Assembly (NCBI GenBank): GCA_017443515.1 | Contig: JAFRXM010000054.1 | Span: forward strand, 1-64,000 | Length of the DNA: 64,000 bases | Direction: 5' to 3' | Source: Bacillota bacterium | GTDB taxonomy: Bacteria > Bacillota > Clostridia > Peptostreptococcales > Anaerovoracaceae | Made by a program: the position numbers and the translations under genes | In this document: positions 42,883 to 49,826 of the stretch, piece after piece | How the letters are laid out: the number at the start of each line of letters is the position of its first letter | Position numbering within the stretch: the first letter of the stretch is position 1 | The notes under the pieces: generated by a model | Database searches by the model: none | The model's input: only the letters and a program-made list of their open reading frames with translations | What the model was told of the DNA's origin: nothing

Positions 42883-43680
42883 ATGAACAAAAAAACAGAA
42901 AAAAGACCCGTTATACTCGTAGCCAGCTTCGGCACCACATTCAACAGTAGCCGCAGCATAACCATAGGCGCCATCGAGAGCACTCTGGCTGAGACCTTCC
43001 CGGATCACGAGATCCGCAGAGCTTTTACGTCGAACAACATACGCAGGATACTGCGCGAGCGCGACGGGATAAGCATCGACGGCATCCCCCAGGCGCTGGA
43101 AAAACTCGCAGAAGAAGGCGTAAAAGACGTAGTTATAATGCCAACGCACATGATGGAGGGCGACGAATACAATAATAAGATCGTGGCGGAAGCGCAGAAG
43201 TTCAAAACCAGGTTCGACAGCCTTAAGGTCGGCCACGCTCTGCTCACGACCGACGCGGACTACGACCTGCTGATCGATATTCTGCGCCGGACTGCGGACG
43301 CCCGCGACGCAGCTGCGACCGCGCTCGTATTCATGGGGCACGGGACCGAACACAGTGCCAACGAAGCTTACTCCAGGCTGCAGCGCACGATAAACGCCCG
43401 CGGAATAAAGAACATGTTCATAGGTACCGTCGAGGCCACCCCCACTGTTGAGGATGTGGTGGAGATGGTAAGAAAAAGCGGCGCAAAGGAAGTTGTCCTT
43501 TCACCGCTGATGATAGTTGCCGGCGACCACGCCACCAACGACATGGCAGGCAACGATCCGGACTCCTGGAAGAGCATTTTCGAACGCGCCGGCTTTGCGG
43601 TCCGCTGCCGCGTAACGGGCCTCGGCAGCATCTACGGCGTCCAGAAGATGATCGCCAATCACTGCCGCGAAATACTGTAA
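42883..43680 (+). CDS. cbiK: Cytosolic sirohydrochlorin cobaltochelatase (CbiK paralogue)
   Basis: A 265-residue CbiK without a signal peptide. The start is the ATG at 42883 after a GAAAGGAAG ribosome site; the longer frame has no support. VILVASFGTTFNSSRSITIG opens the domain. FMGHGTEHS with H153 and IVAGDHATNDMAG with H216 supply the metal-binding histidines. It inserts cobalt into sirohydrochlorin, feeding CbiL. It closes the operon that begins with the exported CbiK, so the two copies bracket the importer. Similarity between the copies is clear along the whole domain. Confidence 0.95.
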   Translation: MNKKTEKRPVILVASFGTTFNSSRSITIGAIESTLAETFPDHEIRRAFTSNNIRRILRERDGISIDGIPQALEKLAEEGVKDVVIMPTHMMEGDEYNNKIVAEAQKFKTRFDSLKVGHALLTTDADYDLLIDILRRTADARDAAATALVFMGHGTEHSANEAYSRLQRTINARGIKNMFIGTVEATPTVEDVVEMVRKSGAKEVVLSPLMIVAGDHATNDMAGNDPDSWKSIFERAGFAVRCRVTGLGSIYGVQKMIANHCREIL

Positions 43681-43713
43681 AACCGAAGACTGTCCAAGAT
43701 CTTCACTGATAAT

Positions 43714-43836
43714 AAAAGCGCAGAATACTTGCTCTTAAGCGAGACTTCGCTAGCGCTCGATTGAGATGAGGCTGACATCAGGATGCCTCAGCGAGATCGA
43801 AAAGCGGGCTCGCGAAGAGCATTATTCTGCGCTTTT
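43714..43836. terminator. Long bipartite hairpin between convergent genes
   Basis: Outer arms (AAAAGCGCAGAATA at 43714 and its complement TATTCTGCGCTTTT ending at 43836) enclose an inner GCTCTT/AAGAGC pairing and a smaller TGAGGC/GCCTCA hairpin near 43766-43789. Both ends have T/A runs, so it can serve as a bidirectional terminator for cbiK and the M20 peptidase gene. It is larger and more branched than a normal terminator. Confidence 0.7.
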
Positions 43837-43845
43837 ATATATTTC

Positions 43846-45285
43846 TCAGCACTGTTTCATGACGCGGATGAAGAATTCCACTGCGCGATGCAGTGCCTCC
43901 AGTCTTATGCGCTCGTTGTTTCCGTGTATCATCTTTCGCTCTTCGGAAGTCAGGTCCATGGCAGAGAACTTGAAGGTCCTGCCCGAGATCGCGTCATAAT
44001 GTCGGCTGTCGGAGCACTGCACCATCAGATAGGGCGACACCAGGCAGCCTTTCCAGGTGCCTTTTACCGCATTCACCACGCGTTCCCAGCCCGGACAATC
44101 CGTCGTGGCGATTCTGCTCGGCTCGGCTTCAACAAGGGCCTCGATCTTAATGTCGGGGTCTTTTATTATGCTCTTGTAGTATTCGATCACGCTCTTTGAG
44201 GTGTCGGCCGGATTGATTCGCACGTTCGCGGTCATGCTGGCCGAAGGCGGTATGACGTTGTTGGCCTTGCTGCCGCTCATCTGCGTGAAGGCTGTTGTGG
44301 TGCGTACCAGCGCGTTCAGCTCTCCGCCGCTCTTTTTGCATATAATGTCGAGCACCGGCCTGAAGCACCAGAGGTTCGCGAATATCATCCTGTAAAGGAA
44401 GGTAGAATGCCTTCCGAGTGTATCGAACATCTTAAGGACAGGCTCTGTAAAGTGGCTCGGAAGAGGTTTGTTCTCTATGGCGCAGCACGCCGCAGCAAGT
44501 CTTCCGACCGGAGTGTGAGGCGCAGGCGCGGAAGCGTGTCCGCCGTTGGTATCAAGCCTGAACGTAACATTCATCAAGCCCTTTTCAGCGATACCGATAA
44601 GTCCGCAGGCTCCCTTAACGCCCGGGAACACGTCCTCTACCACAGCTCCGCCTTCGTCGAGCACCAGCGAAGGTGTTATGCCTTTATCCTTGAACCAGTT
44701 TACGATATTGACAGCTCCGGTACCGTTTATCTCCTCCTGCCCGGAGAACGCGAAATATACGTCGTCTTCCGGGACGAAGCCCTGCCCTATGAGGGTCTCT
44801 GCCGCAAACAGTATGCCATTGAACGTGACCTTGGTATCAAGGGTCCCCCTGCCCCACATCACGCCGTCTATTATCTCAGCCCCGAAAGGATCGCGCTCCC
44901 ATTTATCCGGCTCTACCGGAACCACGTCGTAGTGCGCCATGAGCACTGCAGGGTCTGCCGCTCCGCCGGACCTGCCCTTCCAGCGGAAAAGTATGCCCCT
45001 GTCGGCAAGCTCCGTGTACTCGCAGATCTTAAAAACCTTCGGGTACAGCCCGGGCAGCAGGTCCAGAAGCTTTCTGAACTCGGCGTCGTCCTCCTTGCTG
45101 TGGTCGTCGAAGGACACCGTCCGGCAGCGCACCAGCTGCGCCAGAGCGTCCACTGCACCGTCCTTATCAAAGCTGATCTCCTCAAAGCTCTGTTCTTTTT
45201 CCGGCGCGGGCTTAAACGCCGCCGTCCTTATAAGGATGACCGCCAGCAGAACAACTATTATCCCTGATATAATATATCCTATCAT
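43846..45285 (-). CDS. Membrane-anchored M20 metallopeptidase (carboxypeptidase S / PM20D1-like)
   Basis: A 479-residue dizinc hydrolase with an N-terminal helix (about residues 4-20). The catalytic set is readable: LMAHYDVVP with H118 and D120, GRGTLD with D150, and FSGQEEINGTG with E184/E185. The dimerisation domain starts around residue 230 (NGGHASAP). SRHYDAISGRTFKFSAM near 440 gives the late histidine. Relatives cleave C-terminal residues from peptides or hydrolyse N-acyl amino acids. It follows three membrane-protein genes in the same direction, fitting uptake and breakdown of a small amide. Confidence 0.9.
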   Translation of the reverse strand: MIGYIISGIIVVLLAVILIRTAAFKPAPEKEQSFEEISFDKDGAVDALAQLVRCRTVSFDDHSKEDDAEFRKLLDLLPGLYPKVFKICEYTELADRGILFRWKGRSGGAADPAVLMAHYDVVPVEPDKWERDPFGAEIIDGVMWGRGTLDTKVTFNGILFAAETLIGQGFVPEDDVYFAFSGQEEINGTGAVNIVNWFKDKGITPSLVLDEGGAVVEDVFPGVKGACGLIGIAEKGLMNVTFRLDTNGGHASAPAPHTPVGRLAAACCAIENKPLPSHFTEPVLKMFDTLGRHSTFLYRMIFANLWCFRPVLDIICKKSGGELNALVRTTTAFTQMSGSKANNVIPPSASMTANVRINPADTSKSVIEYYKSIIKDPDIKIEALVEAEPSRIATTDCPGWERVVNAVKGTWKGCLVSPYLMVQCSDSRHYDAISGRTFKFSAMDLTSEERKMIHGNNERIRLEALHRAVEFFIRVMKQC

Positions 45286-45313
45286 TTTTTCGCCTCTTGG
45301 GATGCGCCGCAGG

Positions 45314-45979
45314 CTACAGCATTCCCTTCTTATACATGAGTCTCGACATGCCCAGGGTGAACAGCACGCCCACGGGCACCATTATACCTACTGTACCGCT
45401 GTTGAGAGCCGGCACCAGTATGAACAGCACCAGCATCAGGATGAGCGGAGCTATCGCAATCTTTACGTTCTTGGATATGAACACCACGCCAAGAGCTCCG
45501 AACAGCGCCGGGACCATCTGTGCGAACGCCGGCTCCAGAACCGGAGCGTTAAGCACAGGAGTAAGCGGCCTTATGAGCACCACGCCGATGATTATTATCA
45601 CCGTCGTAACGATGCTGGATACCGCTATGGATATGGTGGAGATGACCTCGCCTTCCTCGGAACTTGCCTTAACGTCGGCCTGCTCAAGAGCGTTGAGAGC
45701 CACCGGCAGCTTGAGGTTCGAAATATTACCCGTAACGAAGGACAGGTAAGAGCCGCCAGCGCCTAGCATGGGTACGTAGGTTATGGTCTCTACCACCGCC
45801 ACAGCCCAGTACATCGGGGCCGTTGCTACAAGCCCCAAAGCAAAGCCGTGCCAGTCCGGGCCAGTATTGAATATCAGCCCTACAGCAACCGGATAGGCTA
45901 TCAGCATTATCATGACGAATATGTTCCATTTGCGTCCGAAGCTGTGGACGCTGTCGATGTATGTCATTTCTTTTTTCAT
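45314..45979 (-). CDS. Six-helix membrane protein, partner of DUF5058
   Basis: A 221-residue integral membrane protein with about six hydrophobic stretches (for example IFVMIMLIAYPVAVGLIF and STISIAVSSIVTTVIIIIGV). It has a short charged cytoplasmic segment (LEQADVKASSEEGEV). I do not recognise a named family. It starts 16 bp after the DUF5058 gene, so the two probably form a two-subunit transporter or channel next to the M20 peptidase. Confidence 0.75.
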   Translation of the reverse strand: MKKEMTYIDSVHSFGRKWNIFVMIMLIAYPVAVGLIFNTGPDWHGFALGLVATAPMYWAVAVVETITYVPMLGAGGSYLSFVTGNISNLKLPVALNALEQADVKASSEEGEVISTISIAVSSIVTTVIIIIGVVLIRPLTPVLNAPVLEPAFAQMVPALFGALGVVFISKNVKIAIAPLILMLVLFILVPALNSGTVGIMVPVGVLFTLGMSRLMYKKGML

Positions 45980-45995
45980 CGCTTTGCCCTCCTTC

Positions 45996-46733
45996 CTAAG
46001 ACAGCCACGCCGTGATGGGTATCGCTGCGGCCATGCCCACGATCAGGCTTATCGGCAGCGCGTAATCCGCTATCCAGCGTTTGCCGGTCTTCTTCATCAG
46101 AAGGCCGCATACCGCCATCACTGCCGCCGCGATAAAGAACACGCACACCGGTATGAAGCCAGTAAAGTCGCCCTTCGTGACGTTAAGCACATCGCAGAAT
46201 ACGAAGCCCACGAAAGCTGATATCATGCCTATGAACATGGAGTTCTGGAAGATCTCTGCCCACTTTTTATCGCGCTTTTCGAGGTTGATGACGCCGGTGA
46301 GGAGCTTCTTGCCGATCAGAGGAACCAGCCAGATGCCCACCAGTATCGAGATCGTCATGACCCCTGCTATTGTCACGTACTGCGTGGCGGTAAGGCCGCT
46401 GACCTGCCCGAAGGAGAGCCCCATGGCACTTTCCGCGTTGCTGGCTGCGATGGTCTCATAGGAAAGGTTACCGACGACCGACAGCCTAAGCCACGGCAGC
46501 GGCAGGCCCAGGTCCTTGGAAAGAGTTATGACGCTGATGACGATAGCAACAGCAGGCGCGATGGTAAAGATCGCGGCTGTGCGCGCTATGCGTCTGAGCT
46601 TGGCGTTGTCCATTCCAAGCTGCTTTGCCCTCTTCCAGGCCTTCACCAGGAAGAAGACCGACTGCGCCAGCACCACCGCGACGATGACGCCGGCCAGCAC
46701 GAACAGCACCGGACTGTTGATAGAAAAATCCAT
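45996..46733 (-). CDS. DUF5058-family membrane protein
   Basis: A 245-residue integral membrane protein with about six helices. The N-terminus MDFSINSPVLFVLAGVIVA, the FLVKAWKRAKQLG loop and the SVVGNLSYETIAASNAESAM segment fit DUF5058. Function is unknown in the family. It has a good GGAGGTG ribosome site, preceded by palindromic repeat copy D. It is adjacent to a YfcC-type carrier and the M20 peptidase. Confidence 0.8.
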   Translation of the reverse strand: MDFSINSPVLFVLAGVIVAVVLAQSVFFLVKAWKRAKQLGMDNAKLRRIARTAAIFTIAPAVAIVISVITLSKDLGLPLPWLRLSVVGNLSYETIAASNAESAMGLSFGQVSGLTATQYVTIAGVMTISILVGIWLVPLIGKKLLTGVINLEKRDKKWAEIFQNSMFIGMISAFVGFVFCDVLNVTKGDFTGFIPVCVFFIAAAVMAVCGLLMKKTGKRWIADYALPISLIVGMAAAIPITAWLS

Positions 46734-46747
46734 ATTTCACCTCCGTT

Positions 46748-46774
46748 GGTGGAGAGGGACGGTTCTTCTCCACC
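46748..46774 (+). repeat. Palindromic repeat copy D
   Basis: The 27-bp element with one mismatch (CTTCTCC in place of CTCCTCC), in the gap between the YfcC-type gene and DUF5058. It lies 5' of the DUF5058 ribosome site. Confidence 0.8.
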
Positions 46775-46779
46775 GAAAA

Positions 46780-48189
46780 TCAATAGTTTATCGCAAGCCC
46801 AAATAGCAGCAGCGCGCAGGTCAGCACCAGATTAGCCAGCTGGAACTTCCAGGCCCACTTGAACCATCTGGTATAGCTCACATCTGCGAGCCCCAGGCTT
46901 ATAAGAAGGGCCGCGTTGGTCGGATAGAATACGTTCGAGAAGCCGTCGCCGAAGGCAAAGGCCAGTATGCAGAGCTGCGCTGAGATCCCGAAAGCCTGCG
47001 CGATCGGAACTATCAGCGGTATGAGCATTATCGCCTTGGCAGAACCCGAAGCGATGAAGAAATTCATCACGAGCACTATGAGATAAATGAAGAGCACCAC
47101 GCACCAGCGCGGCATGCCTGACGCCGCCCCCACTGCCCAGCCAAGCAGCAGGTCTATGACGCCGGCTTCGGTAAGCGTGTACTTGATAGACGCCGCCATG
47201 AGTATCATCAGGACCGCGGGAAGTATGCTGACAAGACCTCGCCAGAAGCTTTTTAGCATAGCGCGGCCGGGCATCCCGGAGGCCTTTACGGAAGCTATGC
47301 CCGCGGCCAGGAAAGCCAGCGCCACTATTATCATGGTGTAGTCCTGAAGGAAGGTCAGGAACGCGGAGCAGAGCACTATCACTATGCCCGCGCCGAGTAT
47401 TATCGCAAACAATCTCAGGCCTTTTGCAAGCTTTTCAGAGGATGAAAGCTCGCTGTCTGGATCTTCGGCTGACTGGCCGGAAATCCCGGTTTCATTCCCT
47501 TCCAAAGCGTCCGCAGAACGCCGGCCTGCAGCCTCCACCTTCTTTGCGTGCGCGCGGATGAACAGAAGAAGCAGCGGATAGATAAGCGCGAACGACAATA
47601 TCCTCATCCAGGCACCCGAAAACATCGGAAGACCAGCCAGTTTTTGCGCCACGCCTACGGTGAACGGATTGAACACGCCCGAAGCGAAGCCGCACCCCAC
47701 CGCCAGCATGCTCATGGAAAGCCCTGTAAGCCTGTCCCAGCCGAGTTTTACGGCCAGGGCGACAACTATAGGCACCAGCGGAACGCACTCCTCAAACGAG
47801 CCGATAAGGGCTCCCATGGCCATGAAGAAAAGTACCACTACAGCCATGAGTTTATAGCGGGTCTGAGAATAGCGCCGCGAGATGACCGACAGCATGTAGC
47901 GCATAAGCCCGCTGTCGTCCAGCATGGCAAAGATCCCGCCTATGACGAGAAGGAATATAAGGACCGCGATAAGCGTGCCGTTGCCCTCCGCGCCAAGCAC
48001 CAGCACGGGCGAAAGTATCCACTTCCAGAACGGTATGCCGTTTCCGGTAAAGCTCAGCGCGTATGCTATCACCATCAGCACGAAAATGACCGCTATGGAT
48101 GTTATGAACGACCTGACGCTGATGTTAAGACTGCCTTTGTTTCCGCTCTTTTCAGACATTTTGCCGCCTCGGTTTTGTTGCTTCGACAC
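46780..48189 (-). CDS. YfcC-family (DcuC-like) membrane carrier
   Basis: A 469-residue protein with about twelve helices. It resembles YfcC proteins, a DcuC-related group annotated as basic amino acid or C4-dicarboxylate carriers. Typical blocks are GIPFWKWILSPVLVLGAEGN near residue 50, SFEECVPLVPIVVALA near 130, GCGFASGVFNPFTVGVAQ near 164 and FIASGSAKAIMLIPLIVPIA near 390. A charged cytoplasmic loop is present near residues 215-255. The ATG at 48159 is an alternative start. It heads the unit leading to DUF5058 and the M20 peptidase, so it may import the peptidase's products or substrate. Confidence 0.85.
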   Translation of the reverse strand: MSKQQNRGGKMSEKSGNKGSLNISVRSFITSIAVIFVLMVIAYALSFTGNGIPFWKWILSPVLVLGAEGNGTLIAVLIFLLVIGGIFAMLDDSGLMRYMLSVISRRYSQTRYKLMAVVVLFFMAMGALIGSFEECVPLVPIVVALAVKLGWDRLTGLSMSMLAVGCGFASGVFNPFTVGVAQKLAGLPMFSGAWMRILSFALIYPLLLLFIRAHAKKVEAAGRRSADALEGNETGISGQSAEDPDSELSSSEKLAKGLRLFAIILGAGIVIVLCSAFLTFLQDYTMIIVALAFLAAGIASVKASGMPGRAMLKSFWRGLVSILPAVLMILMAASIKYTLTEAGVIDLLLGWAVGAASGMPRWCVVLFIYLIVLVMNFFIASGSAKAIMLIPLIVPIAQAFGISAQLCILAFAFGDGFSNVFYPTNAALLISLGLADVSYTRWFKWAWKFQLANLVLTCALLLFGLAINY

Positions 48190-48213
48190 ATTAAATCATT
48201 ACAGTATTTAGTA

Positions 48214-48263
48214 TAAAAAAACAACGTCCCCGCGTCAACATTTTTGTGCAACAAGGGGACGTT
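48214..48263 (-). terminator. Terminator after the aldehyde dehydrogenase gene
   Basis: On the minus strand AACGTCCCC and GGGGACGTT close a loop of about 23 bases, followed by GTTTTTTT. The GGGGACG arm recalls the core of the palindromic repeats elsewhere in the window. Confidence 0.8.
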
Positions 48264-48271
48264 TCAGATCT

Positions 48272-49690
48272 TCACTTCTCGAAGAGTTTGAGGAGTTTCA
48301 TCTTCCAACGATTCTTTTCGCCGCCGTAGGGGTGCTCGCGCAGAGGCAGGTTGAAGTGCGCAGAGCCGTAAAGGACCGTGGAGCGGTGCGTAAATTCGTC
48401 GAAGCCCCATTTTCCGTGGTAAGAGCCCATACCCGAATGGCCAGTTCCTCCGAATGGCGCTCCCTTTACCATCAGGTGCAGGCAGACCTCGTTGACACAG
48501 CCGCCTCCGTACTGCTGCGAAGCCATGGTCTTGTGCGCCCAGCGCTTATCCTTTGTGAATACGTAAAGAGCAAGGCCGTGCTCCCGGTCAGCTATAGTGT
48601 CCATCAGCTCGTCGATCCGCCCGTCATCGAACGGCACCACCGGAAGCAGCGGGCAGAACAGCTCGCGCATCACCACAGGCTCGTCCGTCCCTACCGGATA
48701 GATGATGGTCGGGGCGTACTTAAGCGCTGCTTCGTCCCCGAAACCTCCGTATACTATCCTGTCCCGGTACTGCTCCGCCTCAGCGGCGCACCTGGCGTAC
48801 GCTGCCTTCGTTATCATTTTGGGGTACTCCGGGTTCGCCGGTGCATTCTCCCCTATCTGTTTTTCAAACGCGGCCTTAAGCTCGGCTACGAACTCGTCCG
48901 CCCTCTCACGCGCCACGGCCACCTGATTGACATTTATACATATCTGACCGCTGTTGCAGAGCTTGAAGAACGCGATCTTCCTGGCGGCGTCCCTGATATC
49001 CGCGTCTTTTCTTATGACAGCCCAGTTGCCTGTCTCACCGCCGAGCTCCAGCGCCACAGGAGTGAGGTTCTTTGCCGCCATCTCCATGACGTGCTTTCCG
49101 ACCTTAGGCGAGCCGGTATAAAAGATCTTGTCGAAGCGCTCTTCAAGGCACAGGTCCGCCACGTCGTGGCCTCCGTCTACCACCGCAGCGAACTCGGGCG
49201 GATAGAGCTTGGAAACTATCTTCTTAAGCACCTCGGTGCAGGCCGGCGACTTGGAGCTTGCCTTTATGACCGCGGTGTTTCCACCGGCTATGCTTGCCGC
49301 AAGCACGCCGAAACTCAGCAGTATCGGGAAGTTGAACGGACTGATGATAAGCGACACCCCGTAGGGCATCTTGTACACCCTGGTAAAGACGCTCGGAAAG
49401 CATATAAGACCGCTGAAAAGCAGCTTCGGCCGCGCCCAGCGCCCAAGGCCTTTTATCATCTCGTTCGTCTCCAGGATCACCGTTCCTATATCGCAGAAAT
49501 ATGCCTCTTCGCGACTGCGCCCAAGGTCTTTGGCAAGCGCCGCCTCTATCTCTTCCTCGTGGGCAGTCATAGCGTCCCGCAGCTTTTTGAGCTGTTCCTT
49601 GCGCCACGAAACATCCAGAGTCCTGCCGCTTTTGAAAAACGCCCTCTGCTTTTCCACCAGTCCGTGGATATCGTCTTTTGTCCAGACCAT
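48272..49690 (-). CDS. Aldehyde dehydrogenase family protein (class 3-like)
   Basis: A 472-residue NAD(P)-dependent aldehyde dehydrogenase. The Rossmann and substrate parts show SPFNFPILLSFGVLAASIAG (about 117-136) and YTGSPKVGKHVMEMAA near 191. The general-base glutamate is in PVALELGGETG (E215), and the nucleophile is in NSGQICINVNQ (C251). GGETG replaces the common GGKSP/GGNNP motif. Length fits class 3 enzymes. It is monocistronic, with its own promoter and terminator, between the YfcC unit and the glycyl radical enzyme. The substrate is unknown. Confidence 0.9.
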   Translation of the reverse strand: MVWTKDDIHGLVEKQRAFFKSGRTLDVSWRKEQLKKLRDAMTAHEEEIEAALAKDLGRSREEAYFCDIGTVILETNEMIKGLGRWARPKLLFSGLICFPSVFTRVYKMPYGVSLIISPFNFPILLSFGVLAASIAGGNTAVIKASSKSPACTEVLKKIVSKLYPPEFAAVVDGGHDVADLCLEERFDKIFYTGSPKVGKHVMEMAAKNLTPVALELGGETGNWAVIRKDADIRDAARKIAFFKLCNSGQICINVNQVAVARERADEFVAELKAAFEKQIGENAPANPEYPKMITKAAYARCAAEAEQYRDRIVYGGFGDEAALKYAPTIIYPVGTDEPVVMRELFCPLLPVVPFDDGRIDELMDTIADREHGLALYVFTKDKRWAHKTMASQQYGGGCVNEVCLHLMVKGAPFGGTGHSGMGSYHGKWGFDEFTHRSTVLYGSAHFNLPLREHPYGGEKNRWKMKLLKLFEK

Positions 49691-49713
49691 GGCTCACCTC
49701 CGCTTTCATGTTC

Positions 49714-49742
49714 ATGCTAACACGTATCGATACGTATGTCAA
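49714..49742 (-). promoter_or_regulatory. Aldehyde dehydrogenase promoter with palindromic operator
   Basis: TTGACA (49737-49742) and TAGCAT (49714-49719) are 17 bp apart on the minus strand. The spacer is filled by a perfect 14-bp palindrome, ACGTATCGATACGT (49722-49735). A protein bound there would block RNA polymerase, so this is probably a repressor operator. Confidence 0.65.
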
Positions 49743-49748
49743 AACCAT

Positions 49749-49780
49749 ATAAAAGACCCCGGGCGTTTCTGCCCGGGATC
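49749..49780 (-). terminator. Terminator after the glycyl radical enzyme gene
   Basis: On the minus strand GATCCCGGGC and GCCCGGGGTC close a short loop, followed by TTTTATATGG. It separates the glycyl radical enzyme from the aldehyde dehydrogenase promoter. Confidence 0.8.
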
Positions 49781-49826
49781 CAGTTTATTTCAGGTCTGCC
49801 AAAGAAGGACTGTCCATCTTTTCAGC

